Positions 10,791 to 23,427 of a DNA stretch of 64,000 nt are shown piece by piece; the first letter of the stretch is position 1, and every line of letters starts with the position of its first letter. The notes under the pieces are model-generated. The model was not told the origin of the DNA. It did no database searches and saw nothing but the letters and a program-made list of their open reading frames with translations. This stretch comes from Acheta domesticus (Eukaryota > Arthropoda > Insecta > Orthoptera > Gryllidae), in NCBI GenBank assembly GCA_031308135.1, contig JAHLJT010000631.1, positions 142,642,734 through 142,706,733 of the forward strand, read 5' to 3'. A program made the position numbers and the translations under genes.

Positions 10791-12229
10791 CACACTCGCC
10801 ACCCCAGCGTCACGCCACATTAACAAGAAGCTCGCAAGGACAACGCGTCCCTCGCGCCGCTTGAATCAGTTCCGCACAGCTGCGCAGGCCTCCCGAAACC
10901 CTCCACCATAAATTCAACCCCCTTTGTCCATACTACAGAATGATTGACTTCTGGAACAACTACGTTAGGGTCTTTGCGATAGCACGCAGCAAGATAATCC
11001 CTTAAGTCCTATAAACATATCACAATGCCACGACAGAAGAACCATGTGCGCACTTCTCTGTGCTAAACAAAAGACATCCAATGGCCGCGAAAGGAAGAGA
11101 TCATTTATCCAATCAGCTCACAAAATAACATAGAAAATTCTGGAACTCTACAAACCGACCTATGAGAGCGCTAGGGCAGGAAGCACGTGATAACCCTTGC
11201 ATGGTGCGAGAGAAAAAAGGGGGGAGAAACACAGCGAGAAGCTCAAACTTCAGACGGGCGAAAAACACGAGAGAGGGTGGTCGAGCAGGAATAGCATAGG
11301 ACAGTCGAAATCTTCAACAACTTAAAAGTTACAGTTAGAGAGCGGCCGAACATCGGTTTTTTAGAGATCATTAGCGAGAGCAACGGTAAAAAGACGACAA
11401 TAGCGGTTGGTGAGAGGCAAACATTGAGCCGACCACCACGAGACCTGCCCGGTCTTCGTCCAACCGCGGAATTTATTCCAAACAGGGAGATTTTGGCTTC
11501 CAACATCATACGCGGTCCAGGTGATCGTGTGACGGCCTGAGACGCTCGCCAGCGCTACGTAATTGCTGCGCTGACATTCACCGCTGACATCCCGAGCGCC
11601 GGCGCCTTCATCACGAGGGACAGTTGTGAGGCTGGCGTTACAACGCTCCAGCGGCGCTCCTGTGGGTCCTGCCGCATCAGTCCATCGATCGGTGAGCAAT
11701 CCCGTCGCGGTGACGTAGCCATTACGCCATCATCAACTTGTAAGTCATCTTCATCATCATCACTTATTTGATAGCCAAAAACAGTAATTCAGTGTTTGCA
11801 GGAACAGTTTTCATAATAAATGTGTCCCCGCCATTTTGGACGGGTGAAAAAGACTAAATTCTGAGTCAAGTGTTTATTATTTCAACACAAAGAAACCATT
11901 GCAATCCCTCGACCCAGGGCACTCGCCCCTGAGACGCTCAACGCCGGCAGCAAAATCGCAGGTAAGTGGGCGTGCGCTTGGCGCCCCTTTTAAATAAATT
12001 TAGCGCATGTCCCCACCTGCTACAACGGAAATGACCGTCATACCATCAGTGTGTCGGCGCTTCCATTCTGTGGTGTGACCCCTTTCCGATTCCGTTCCAA
12101 AGAATCTGCATCAGACGTGGGCGGTTGCATCACATTATTGTGGTTGTCCAACATTTAACAAGGAACTGAACAACATTAAATTGAATTGTGACAACCAAAT
12201 TATAACTAATCTTAATAATTTCCTTTTCC
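10791..12229. other. GC-rich intergenic DNA, unassigned
   Basis: More GC-balanced than its surroundings, with no frame matching a known family. A strong splice-donor-like CGCAGGTAAGTGGG lies at 11958-11970. A 5' untranslated exon ending at 11961 is possible but unsupported by any partner exon. Confidence 0.35.
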
Positions 12230-12490
12230 AGTAAACAACAGCTCCGGTCGTAACAATCTCCAAACTCTCAGCTTGACTCCCTCATGTGTGACAGTGTTGT
12301 GCATGCAAGTGAAAATGAGTGTGTAAGGGGAGCGAAGGGGGATAAGGAAGGAAAGATGGCGAGCGGCACGGGGCTCACCCACACCGTACTGCTCCGGCGT
12401 GCGTCTGATATTGGTCAGAAAATTAAGGAAAACACCCGACCAGGGCAGCCAGCCGCTAGAATTCTCCTCCAAAAGAGGCGCAATGGAGGG
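12230..12490 (-). repeat. tRNA-derived SINE, family 1, 3' part
   Basis: Read on the minus strand, it gives GAGGAGAATTCTAGCGGC, CAGACGCACGCCGGAGCAGTA, CATCTTTCCTTCCTTATCC and ACACACTCATTTTCAC, in the same order as the family-1 copies at 28.6 and 48.1 kb. The tRNA head is missing or unrecognisable. Overlapping open frames here are by-products of the repeat. Confidence 0.7.
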
Positions 12491-15400
12491 GATATTCGGC
12501 GATATTCGGATATCCATCGCCAGTGCCGTCGGTGAACAATAGAACCTCCCGGCCGCTTTAGAGACATCTGAGGCCAGCCAGGAGCGGTTTGGAACAACAG
12601 CGATGTGGGGGTGGAACAACGCATGGGCATGGATAGTACACTCTTGTGTTTCGACATTGCACTCTCACTCCCCACGCACTTCCTTTCCAACCTCCTCACT
12701 TCTTTTCTAGCTTGTGAAGGTGGTGAAGGAGTATGATGTTTCTGATATCAACACATGGCATCTGGACATTTCCTCTGTGCATGCCTCCCTAGCACAAGCA
12801 GTGCGCTAGAAACTAATGCCAGATCAAGCCGATGTCACCCACTCGTATAGAAGACGGACTACTCGTATAGAACACAACAAAAACACACAGAACATAATGG
12901 CTCGTGGCCCCATCAGGTGACGGAATGAGGGAACTTGAGTGGGGGAATAGGAGCAAACGCGCTCGTCCATTAGTTGTAACTCTTTGAAATATGGAGTACA
13001 TTGATTAAAAAAACTACATTAACCAGAAATGCACATGCACACCTGTACACATAATTCACACATACATAGGAAACGCCAACAAAATCCCAAACAAATTCAT
13101 TTGATACCGAGAAGAGAGAAAACGTTGAACTGAACATGACAGTAAGTTGCACAAAAAAGTGTACGCAAACATTGTAAACGGAGAGGAAAATCATAATCTT
13201 TTTCAAATTATTATGACCAAACTTTTAGTCATAAAACTGTTATTACATGACGAATTACTTAACTTTTTACAAGATTTCTATCGTTCTCTTCCAGAGAACA
13301 TGAAGTACATGTCATAAATGTTTTTCAGAGAAAGAAATTCCATAATATCCTGAACAAGCAGCTTTTTATCCAGGGTTTAATACAAAACCTGCACAGTTAC
13401 CTTCAGTCTGGCACTCCTTTAAAACATTTAAGCCCCTCTCTTGACCTCTACTCCTAGCTGACCTACAAATGCATTCGAAAGTTTACTCTCCTTTCCCTTG
13501 ATACTTTGCTAAATTTAGTTAGAATCACTCATGCGTCGTTTTCATTAATAAATCTTCTATTAATAAAAGAAATAATTGTTTGAAAATATTGACAATGATC
13601 GATAGCATTCAATGAATGCTCGTTTGAGACGACACGAATACGTTTAATGTGACACGAATACATTCTTTCTCCTTTCAATTTCCTTGTAGAAGTGAATGAA
13701 ACGGAATGGAAGACCTTTATAACATGGTAAATTGCCATTGAATGAGGAAATAATTAACAATTGTAGTATAAAGATTAAATTTAATTGTATAAAGATATAA
13801 AAATTAGATTAGAAAAATTGAAATTAGATTAGAAAATTAGAAAAATTGTAAAAAGATATAAAAATTGTATAAAGATTAAATTTAAGCATCCTAGAATCGA
13901 AATCTTACCAGAAGTCTAATTATTTTTAACATTACGTTTGAGAAGAACAACGTCTATAAGAAAGTAAAATTTTATTTTATAACTCCTTTTCAAATCCTTC
14001 AGTAAAAGACGAGTACAAATTGTAGTAGTAGAATATATGTAAATCTAAGCTACTCTGGCGGGTTTTCCTCCTACTACCGGGCAATTATTTACTCTCAAGA
14101 AACTAACATTTTGTTAAGGAAAGGGTGAAATTCAACAGTTTTAAAAAAATTGAAAAGAAGCGTAGGAACATTATTTCGAACAAGACATTTATTTTTAGAA
14201 AAAACATTTAATTTGGCCGAGCCACAAAACGAAAACTGATATTTTTTCTACACCTTTACAAAGAATAACTAAAAACCTTCAACATAACACATTGCAAATC
14301 AATTTAAACTGTTCGTAGGACAAAACTCTAGTTATCCACTCTACGATCGGAGCACTCGTAGCCGAGGGATAGAAATATTTACAAAGAATTTTTGTCAATT
14401 TTTCAGGAATTTCTAATCAGGACCTCTTCTCATACGAAATGCCAGACCATTTCAGTGACAGGCGAAGGAGTGGGTTTTGAATTCAAGCCCATCCTCGCGA
14501 CGCGCCGAGTCACAGCATGCCACTGCCCACCACGCCACTCCACAGCACGCCGCGCCACACAGAGAGCAAGTCGTTCACACCGTGCTGTTCCACCCAAAAA
14601 ACTTCCCCGCTGCCGAACGCGCCCGCCCCGAATCGCCCTGGCGGGCGCAGGGGGGGCGGCCAGCGGGAAACTCACAATTTTAAATAGGACGCGCGAAATT
14701 CATATTTTGACCCCCATAATCCACTGCAAACACCATGGAGCGCCTAAATTGGGCAAACACAAGAAACGCCCAGCTGGGCGAGAAATTAATGTTGTCTGTA
14801 GTCCGCGCCAGCACAAATGTGTTAACACATTGATCCTTCTATGTTTTACCTACTTACTTTAACAATTAACCTGTTTGTATGACGAGATTTATCCGTCCTG
14901 ATAAAATGTACTTTTTTGGGTTGGACAGGATCGTGTGATACAAATTGGCAGTTACGGAAATCCACGTAAGAAATATTTCTTTTTTAGCACGGTAATTTTT
15001 CTTACTATTACCATAAATAATAATACCTCTTTCAAAAATCTATTAAACATTATAATATCTTATTCTTCTACCTTACATAAACAAAAACATATGAGGCATT
15101 TTTCTTAACAATTCCAAGAAAACAAACGACAATAATAAACCTGTTATTATTTTAATATTCCCGTTACTCCTCCCTTGCATGTATGGTCATTATCCTTTTT
15201 ACTATCTTATTAGAAAAAAATATTATTATCTACTCGAAGACATGTTTTTCTTACAATACTCTTTTTATGTATCCCATTTGATCACTTCTTTGAGTCTGTT
15301 GCATTCTTTGCCGTCGGCTCTCATGTACATTTTAAATTTCCATTTACAGCATAGTCCAATTATATCGCGGCATTTTCTTCCTTTCCACACGAGATTTATA

Positions 15401-17054
15401 CTCTGTTCCACTAACAAAATTTATACTATCAACAATATTCACTCAATTTATACGTTTGACTGTCACCATTTCTGGGAGTGTTCTAGTAGTATCCGATCGT
15501 CACCGCATCTACTGTCCCCTTAGTTCATTACTCGCGCTATTCTTCTGTCTCTCAAGATGCGCAGTACAGTACCCATTTCTGTTTCTCCTTATATCTATTG
15601 CACAGATTCTCCCCTTCGTCGCACGCCTCCTCATTTCTAATTGGCTAATCCTACCCAAACATCTTACTTAGTTATTTCATCAACTATAAATTCTTGGGTT
15701 TGTTTCGTAATTTAATTAATACTCACGGAAATTACTCACGTGTCCATATAATATTCTCATTGCCACCAATATCACAGTTTTTCCCCTATAAGTCACACTG
15801 TTCTTCACTTACATTTTCATTATTTATCACTCGCCATATAATTCCCTTAGATTTCCCATTGTTCGTGTCGTTTATATTTACATTATTTATAAGAAATTTG
15901 TTTAAATTTCGTTTACCTTGTGATGACCCATCACACTACATTTAACGGATTAGTCCAAAATAAATATAATAATGTATTAGTGGATCCTCGAAGAAAATGG
16001 AGAGGTTAAAATCGTAAATAAAATGCAATACAAAGCTCTCAAACGTATCTAATTTCCACTAATCTGACCCCAATTACCTTCCCACACAGAGAGCGTACTT
16101 TCTGGTACAAAACGTTCAAAATATTTTTTCGGCTCCACTTCGAAAGGACGAGCCAGGAAGGAGATTACGTCACAGCAATTGAGCGGTGGTGCGCGCGGAG
16201 CAGAACGCGGCAACAGGTGGCGCTTCTGTGCCCGGACGCACGGGAGGCGCGGCGGATGTGGAGCAAAGTCTGCATGCACCACGCGCACGCCGAATGCGCC
16301 CCGAAAGCCAACCAGCGCTGCCACCCGAATTAGCCTCCGCCGCTTGCGAAATTTGGGACGGCGGTGTGGACGTAGCAGGACAGTAGCTGTGGTTACGGCA
16401 ATGAAACGCTGTTACGGAGGAGGCAGAAGAGTACGGACTGATGAAAAAAAGAGTACGCGAAGAAGGTGGAGGAGATTGTGGTAAGATTGGTGATGATGAA
16501 AACTAATGGTGCTGAAAGAGAACATACTTTCTCTCATTATTGGAAACTCTACGTAATATTGGAATATTGCATTTTCTGCGCTAGTAATACTTCAGCTGCT
16601 ACTTGAAAACGTTCAGTTCAAACAAAGCACCTTCGATGCATATCTGCATTCATTTCGATAGTCAACATCAGCAATCATTTCTTACTTTAACAAATGAAAC
16701 AAACAGGAATAGATTTTACTGTCACAGTATTCGCAGCAAATAATACAGAAGCGAGAAACGCACTATTGCCAACGCAGCGCTGTCATAACTATGCGGAAAT
16801 CGTTTGGCATAAATGCTTGGCGAATAATATCAATTCTTAGCAAAAAAACAACAAACTATTTCCATCGGTATTCAGATTTCAGCTTGTTTATGGGTTAGTC
16901 ACAGTACATCATATACAGTTGGTAAATAACTAACTCTAATACTAATAAACTAGAAACATTACTAATATTCTACGATTTGTAATTTATTACCGCCTTATCA
17001 TATTTTGACTCCGTCTCAAACGAAGCGCAGGAAAATAAAACTTTAAAGTTTATA
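12491..17054. other. Intergenic DNA with two CpG-rich patches
   Basis: No gene is supported. 13780-13880 holds imperfect short repeats of AAAGATATAAAAATTAGATTAG type. 14480-14690 is a CpG/CACGCC-rich patch. 16150-16483 is a CpG-rich island that ends at a donor-like TTGTGGTAAGATT. That makes it a candidate promoter and non-coding first exon on the plus strand, but no downstream exon is visible. Confidence 0.4.
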
Positions 17055-17744
17055 CGAGGGTTGAGACAGAAGTTAAGGCAGAAGAAGAAGAAGAAGAAGA
17101 GAAGTAATTTTTTCTAAAAGAAATGTTAACAAATCGCAAAATTTCATTTATATCTTAAAAGAAATGCTGCAGTAGGGTGTGTTTACATCTACAGATAGGT
17201 CTACTAGTGTTTATTAGCACAGAGAGCAACTTGAAATCAATTGTCCGTCTACCGCCGTGCGAGGTGAATGTAACATGTCTCCAGCAGCGCTCTTATTCCA
17301 AGAGAGCCGTTCACCATGACAGAAATACCCGAGAATGTCACAGGGAATTGTGGAATAATGCCCTTCCTTACCGGACAGCAGAAATGAGCAGGAGAGTTTC
17401 CGCAAAGATGCGCAACCAGTGATCAGCAACACACGTGACGACCTGCGAGTGTGCGGATCAATGTGATGTGCGTCAATCGAGCATCTAGCTAATCAGGCCT
17501 TTAGAATGGATATGTAATGCTTTTCGAATTAGTGAAGTCCTATTCTCTAAAATTCTTTAGAACGTGAAACGAGTACGTTCATTTCAAATACCTTAATAAA
17601 TATGATAAATTCAATTTTTGTGTGTTGATAAATGTCCAAGCACTTTATTTATACCTTACCCATTCATGAATATATTTGAAATATTCCACCCCTACTCACA
17701 CTCCCTCAAAAAAATTGTTACCATGATTTCTGCCTCAACCCTCG
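17055..17744 (+). mobile_element. Short Tc1/mariner-type element with transposase remnant
   Basis: The ends are inverted: CGAGGGTTGAGACAGAA on the left, and CGAGGGTTGAGGCAGAA read inward from the right. Each is bordered by TA (17053-17054 and 17745-17746), the standard Tc1/mariner target duplication. The element is 690 bp. In the first half, a stretch around 17306-17420 reads HDRNTRECHRELWNNALPYRT in plus frame, resembling the N-terminal helix-turn-helix region of mariner-like transposases. The DDE catalytic part is absent, so this is a deletion derivative that could move only with help from another copy. Confidence 0.7.
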
Positions 17745-17939
17745 TAATAATGTGATTCAGTATTTTTATTTCAAAAATTTGTATAAACTAGTGTTTGTCA
17801 AAAAAACTCTCTGGACCAACTTATTTAATATAATAAACATTTAAAATAGTAAAACAAACCCTTTAACGCTCTGTGGCCGAGAAACCGCATAGTGTTTATT
17901 ATGTAAAAATATAAAATAAATCCTTAAGTTTTGGAAAAT

Positions 17940-18640
17940 TTTGTGTAATTTTCAACTCTCAAACTGTTTACCCCAAAAGCGAACCTAATTTTTATAAAAA
18001 ACGACGTTCTACTTTGTTGCATAGAGCAACATGTCGTTTATGTCTTCTCACAGAGGCATTAGGCACTATCCCTACCAAAAGTTCAAAGAAAAAATTTGGA
18101 ACCATTTTTGTGAAAATCTTGTTTTTATATTTTTTTTTGAATTGCAGATATTGCACACAATATTGAGCGAAAATACTCAAATTTTCAAAAGAATGCACAA
18201 GGCATTACTGAAAGAGCTCACTATGGAGAACAAATTTTATTTGAAGAAATAATATTTATCTTAAATTTTGTAGTTGGAGGAAGATCCCGAAAAACATTCA
18301 AACTTTTCAAATTTTCGAAAATTCCGAGTTAACTGTGAAAATCGGACGTAAGCAACTTTAATAAGTGTATTTTACTCTATTCTTACAAGAAATTGAATGA
18401 ACAAATTTGGAGAGAAAATTTTGAAAATGTTCGGAGAGCATCATGAAAAATACCCCCACATTTTGAAGAAAAAAATAATTTTTGAAAACTTTTTCAACAT
18501 TTCAAAGCTTTGACTAGAACTAGATGGAAGGGTTCTTCAATTTAGAAAAAATCCTGCGTATGTTTGAGGTTTGAGGCGCTAATGATATTCACAGACGGAT
18601 GGAGAGACGGACGTTTTGCGTTCAATTGCTTTTTTTGGTT
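17940..18640 (+). repeat. Family X dispersed repeat
   Basis: It matches the copy at 4.6-5.6 kb in order and strand: GGAACCATTTTTGTGAAAAT, TTTTCGAAAATTCCGAGTTAAC, AATACCCCCACATTTTGA, AAAAAATCCTGCG, then ACAGACGGATGG. It is diverged and has no open frame. Confidence 0.55.
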
Positions 18641-18783
18641 TCAAGGACCCACTAAGCAGGGATTCAGTCTACCCCACGTGTTAGGGGATTTTTTCTTAAC
18701 TTAGCAACGAGTTTTATCCATATTTTTGTAATCGGGTACCGGCAATACATTTTTTTGCCTAAAATTCGCCGTTTTTTTCGCGC

Positions 18784-18853
18784 AGCATTACATAACTTTT
18801 CCTATACAACGTATATTATTCCGTACATGCGTACGTATAACGGAAAGTAAAAA
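18784..18853 (+). repeat. Shared repeat terminus with ACGTATATT core
   Basis: Second copy of the block at 5960-6030: GCATTACATAACTTTTC, ACGTATATTATTCCGTAC, GGAAAGTAAAAAG. It is again close downstream of a family X copy, so it may be that family's end. Confidence 0.5.
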
Positions 18854-19559
18854 GTAAGCGTTGAAGTGTCAATATTGACTTCACGGAATTAAGTATCATT
18901 TTGTTAGATTATGTTTCCCGGAAATTCTGAAAGAGAAATTTATCTCTCATGTAATGGATTAATTTCAAATCTCCCTGAAATATTTGGTAGTAAACTGATT
19001 TCACTGGTTATTTCAATTTCCCCAATGTAATTGACTCTGCTTATAATTTGTTAAATGGTGGTCCTAGTGAATGAAATCTATCTTATGAGTATTCGAAAAT
19101 TTATTATCAGTGAAAATGTTCTAAATGAGACTTCCAAAACACTTGATTTAAATTATAACCAAGATATCACCTTGTACAGATTTCTTTAAATACACTGAAA
19201 CCATTTCAAAAAGTACCAAACACCCAAAGCATACCAAAGTACACCAAAACAAGTATCAACCATCTTTGGCAATTAAATTACGTACTAAACACATTCAAGA
19301 TATCAAAAAGTTAAATTCTTCTCCTAATACGATTCTATAGAGGCTTTAAAAGAGCTAATTTTAAAGACAATTTTAAAAATATATTAAAAGATTGTGTTAG
19401 TGGAATGAACATAAACAATTTAAAAACCCTAACCAAGCTTTTGATTTCTTCTATTACAAGCTCCACTGTATCTTTTACACATATGTTCTGAAGAAAACTA
19501 TTAGTTGTACAAAATAAGAGCACACATTTTCTCGCATTGTTTCTCAATTTCCAATTTTC

Positions 19560-20400
19560 GAAAATACAGAAAGTAAATAAGACCTGCCCTCGTATGTATC
19601 AAATTCTTTTAATTTTTTTTCTTGTTTCCTCCGTGGAACAAATTTGAAGAAAAAATGGACCAATTCAAAACAATATTTTTATACATATTCTGTTACTTCA
19701 AGCACAAATTTAGCAAAAACTCCTCGTTTTCTCAAAACATTGTACATAACCTCTTTTAAAGAGCTGATTTTTTAAATCAGATATTGTTTGAAGTAAAAAT
19801 ATATTTATCTTCAAATTTGTAATGTGTAAATGTTAAAACTTTGCGATTTTCGAAAACACAAAAAGTTTCCCTTAAATGAGACTAGCACCATTTCTTTAGC
19901 GCTCTTTGATACGTACGAGGAGAAATTTTAAAGAAAACAATTTGATCGTTTTTTTTTCTGAAAAAATTGTTAAAAGCAAATTAAAATCGCCTATTTTTCG
20001 AGCAAGATTACATTAAAAATCTTCATATTTTCAATAAATTTATCATGGCCTTATATCAAGATGAGATGAAATCATACATTTCATCCAAAAATGATCGATT
20101 TTTGATATTACAGTATACGACACCTCCAAAAAATTGTCCTTTTGCAATTTCCGAAAAATATGAGTTTTCAATGAAAATGAGGCGTGCATCAATCTCTTTA
20201 GCATCGTTTATGCTATCCTAAGACAATGTGGAAGAAAAAAATTGAGGCCATTTTTTGAAAAGTTTGAAATTCTGTTGAGACTTCATATAAAGAACTTTCA
20301 AAGATAAAAATAACAGATTGAAACTCTCAAAGCTTCTAGTTTGTTCAGATAGATGGAGACTATCATTCTTGGGGAAAATACGCTGAATGGTTTACGCTGA
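19560..20400. repeat. Family X-like diverged repeat
   Basis: Short-phrase similarity to the other family X copies (TTTTCGAAAA, CATTTTTTGAAAA, AGATAGATGGAGAC). There is also a weak internal duplication: GAAAATACAGAAAG near 19560 against GAAAACACAAAAAG near 19850. Alignment by eye is uncertain. Confidence 0.35.
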
Positions 20401-20869
20401 ATGGTGCTTGCGTTGATCATAAGGACGGTGCTTGAAAAGTATACGACGTGTTAAAGCAAGTACTCTAATATACACAGCACTCCAATTTTTAAACATTTTT
20501 ATCTCACGAGACCAGCAATAAATGTTTTCTGCCGAAAACTCGTCGTTTTGAGCAGGGACTGAATACCGAAATAATAGAGGTAAAGGTATTTATACCGGTA
20601 TAGAAATACCTTTACCTTTATTATACCTTTATTCAAAATACCTTAAAAATACCGGTATAAGACGTCAAATACCGGTATTTTTAGAGGTATTTTACCTTTA
20701 TTCGACGTCTATACCGGTAAAATACCTCTAAATAGAGGTATTTTACCGGTATTTTCTTATGAAAATACCGGTATTTTCATGAGAAAATACCGGTATTTTC
20801 ATGAGAAAATACCGGTATTTCAGTATAATCATACAGGTTTCGGGGGGGAAACATTCTGATTTTTTACGC

Positions 20870-20950
20870 TGAGATGGCTCAGAGGAACAATTATGGACTC
20901 CGCAGAGTTTCTGACCGGGGGTCCTAGGGTTCGAGTTTCAACGTTGGCAT
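20870..20950 (+). repeat. tRNA-derived SINE head inside the hAT element
   Basis: An A-box-like GAGATGGCTCAGAGG and a B-box-like TAGGGTTCGAGTTTC lie at normal spacing. The head resembles SINE family 1 (GATGGCTCAG). It was either captured by, or inserted into, the element. Confidence 0.55.
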
Positions 20951-21044
20951 ATTTTCGTCACCAGACATTCAACCTAGGTCGAGTTCTGTTGTTGGTTGAG
21001 AACGAATTATTATAATAGTCTGGGCAGGCGAAGGCGTGTTTGGG

Positions 21045-21380
21045 GGAGCGAACGCGCGTGTGCACACGCGAACGCGCGTGTGGGGACGCGAACTTGCGTT
21101 TGGGGGAGTGAACGCGCGTTTGGGGAGCGAACGCGCGTGTGGGGCCGCGAACGCGCGTGTAGGGACGCGAACGCGCGTTTGGGGAGCGAACACGCGTTTG
21201 GGGAGCGAAAGCGCCTGTGGGGCCGCGAACGCGCGTGTGGGGCCGCGAACGCGCGTGTGGGGCCGCGAACGCGCATGTGGGGAGCGAACGCGCGTGTGAG
21301 GAGCGAACGCCCGTGTGGGGAGCGAACACGCGTTTGGGGAGCGAACGCGCGTTTGGGGAGCAAACGCGCGTTTGGGGAGT
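21045..21380 (+). repeat. CpG-rich 19-20 bp minisatellite
   Basis: About 17 imperfect units of GCGAACGCGCGTTTGGGGA. Variants have GGGGCCGCGAACGCGCGTGT in place of GGGGAGCGAACG. The unit lacks stop codons in most frames, hence the long meaningless reading frames. Confidence 0.92.
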
Positions 21381-21719
21381 GTCTGAAAGTTGTTGTTGTG
21401 AAAGATCGAAGTGTTGTGATCGATCTGTTGTGAAAGAACGAAGGCGATAGAAATCTGACATCGGTTGATAAGACTTCATGCAACGTTCCTTGGCGCATTC
21501 CGATTCTGGGAATCAGTTTCCCTTTGTAAGAGCTGCGAGAGCTGCGCCGTTGCGTAGGCAGTTTCCGGAGGTCAGCGTTTCGACCCATGAGCGTCTCCGG
21601 TTCGGCAGAGGATAACGCACTCGACCTATATACTCCAGGCTATTAATTTCTTTTCGCAGTGAGTAGAATTGAAATATGAGAGAAGGATGTTTGACCGTAG
21701 GCCCCAACAAACGCTTTGC

Positions 21720-22048
21720 CGAATGTGTACTGTGAGAGAGAGTGTGTGTGTGAGAGAGAGAGAAAGAAAAGAGAGAAAAAGAAAAGAGAGAGAAAAAGAA
21801 AGTGTTTGACGCGCACGCGTGTTTGACGCGCTCGCGTGTTTGGCGCGCGCATGTGTTTGGGGCGCGTGTTTGGAGCGCGCGTGTGTGTGCGCTCGCGTGC
21901 GTTTGGCGCACGCGTGTGGTTAGCGCGCGCGTGGGTTTGCCGCGAGCGCGTGTGGTTAGCGCGCGCGTGGGTTTGCCGCGAGCGCGTGTGTGGCACGCGT
22001 TTGTGGCGCGCGCGCGTGTTTGTGGCGCGTGTGTGGGGCACGCGGCAG
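21720..22048 (+). repeat. GA-rich tract and second CGCG minisatellite
   Basis: 21735-21800 is a GAGAGA/AAAGAAAAGAG purine tract. It is followed by alternating GTTTGGCGCGCGCGTGT-like units. Two identical 42-bp units around 21925 and 21967 contain GGTTAGCGCGCGCGTGGG. Confidence 0.88.
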
Positions 22049-22229
22049 TATTTCCATTGAAAATACCGGTATAATACTGGTATAACCTTTATGGACGTCC
22101 ATACCGGTATAGACGTCCTATAAAAGTATTTTACCGGTAAAAACGAATAAAGGTATTTTATACCGGTATGAAAAAATACCGGTATTTTACCGGTATTTTT
22201 ACCGGTATTCAATACCTTTTCGGTCCCTG

Positions 22230-23427
22230 TTTTTGAGGCGCATAGTTACTTAACGTTTTCTTGTGAAGTGCAAGAATGTAAAAACAGAGCAACGCAGCAC
22301 AATTCACACTGGTTGATATTCTTGACATGTCAGGCATAACAAGGCACTAATACGATAACCCTGAAAGTTAAGGACGTTGTGAGAATAAAGTCAGAGAGTT
22401 AAATGATAAAAGCGATGGTCCCCAGTTCGCCTCATCTCTTTCGCTGCACCATACACTCTCTTATATCAAGAGAAAGGTAAAACCGAGCACAACCGAAACG
22501 AAGCACAGGGTCTCATATTTTTGTCATCCCGATTTAAACGGCACCAATGCTCCCGCCAATCATTCAATCTAAATTGAACTGAAAATTAAGCACGCACAGG
22601 GAGAAGTCAGGAAGGATACGCGATGAAGGCGACGGTCCTTGGTTTGCGTCTTCCCCTTCAGTGCGCCACTTCCTCTGTCATCCCCAGAAAGAAGTTGGGT
22701 GCGCGGCGCGGCGGCGTCTCTCCGCTTCGGTCCGGCGCCCGGGGCGATAACCGGAACGGATTCCTCGAGGAGCGCAGGGCCGCGCGTCGCTTTCCCTCTG
22801 CGGCGCCGCTCCAGTACGTGTAGCATGTGTCCTTACTCCAGAGAGAGGAAGTCTCGTTCGGCCGATCGGGCTCTTAGTAAATGAGGCACGTTCACTTTCG
22901 TGGCGTCCAGTTTCCCTTTCTGAAGTGAGGTTGGATTTAATCGAAGTTGTCACCAAATGAGCAAGAGATGAATGAAAGGGAGATTTCTGACTAGTAAATA
23001 CCTAATACATAAAAATATTGGGATTTTCAAATAATATTCTAAATTCTAAAAAGATGATTTTTTTATAAAAGGAATGCTGGTAGATATATGAAATGCCCAA
23101 TGCATTTTTCGATAATCATATTTGTACAAAACAAGTGGTACATCTCAAAAATATTCTTGTTCAGTTGATTGAAGAAATGTTTTAAAATAATTCGTTTTCA
23201 TCAGTGAAAAAGAAAACACAAGACATTTCGGTACACGGAGTAAAATGCTTTGATTTTAGGCACGAAGAAAGGTCTCCGATAGATAAAAGTTTTATCTTGC
23301 CAAATTTTGAGATGTGCCAATTTTCTTTTGTTCCGGCAATTTATGGGGTTCCAAAAAATAGTTATCATAAAGAAAAAAGCTGTACGAAAATTAAATAGAT
23401 AAAAACATGAAATGTGTCTATTGTCAT
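22230..23427. other. Intergenic DNA with CpG-rich patch at 22620-22830
   Basis: The CpG-rich patch contains GCGCGGCGCGGCGGCG and several overlapping frames but no recognisable protein. The rest is AT-rich without features. Confidence 0.4.

Larger units (their letters stand above)
20553..22229. mobile_element. Non-autonomous hAT-type element with palindromes and minisatellites
   Basis: The termini are CAGGGACTGAA on the left and, read inward from the right, CAGGGACCGAA. Both start with the CAGGG motif common in hAT elements. The flanking 8-mers are GTTTTGAG (20545-20552) and TTTTTGAG (22230-22237), a 7-of-8 match of the hAT target-duplication length. The 1677-bp body encodes no transposase. 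The outer arms (20590-20825 and 22063-22210) hold about fifteen CCGGTA-centred palindromes of ATACCGGTAT type. The centre holds a SINE-like head and two CpG-rich minisatellites. Long frames open on both strands are artefacts of stop-free repeat units. Confidence 0.78.

Noticed and set aside
11970..12010. TGGCGCCCC resembling an LTR-retrotransposon primer-binding site
   Set aside because: No LTR pair, no polypurine tract and no Gag/Pol text nearby.
16049..16484. Arg/Ala-rich frames over the CpG island
   Set aside because: Same reason: composition-driven openness in several frames.
21045..21380. CRISPR-like array
   Set aside because: Contiguous 19-20 bp units without unique spacers in a eukaryotic genome. 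It is a minisatellite.
20958..21588. Long overlapping open frames on both strands (up to 192 codons)
   Set aside because: They translate the CpG minisatellite, whose unit has no stops. Repetitive Arg/Ala text in all frames and no conserved domain.
21643..22212. 189-codon frame rich in Arg/Thr/Ala
   Set aside because: Read-through of the second minisatellite and purine tract inside the hAT element.
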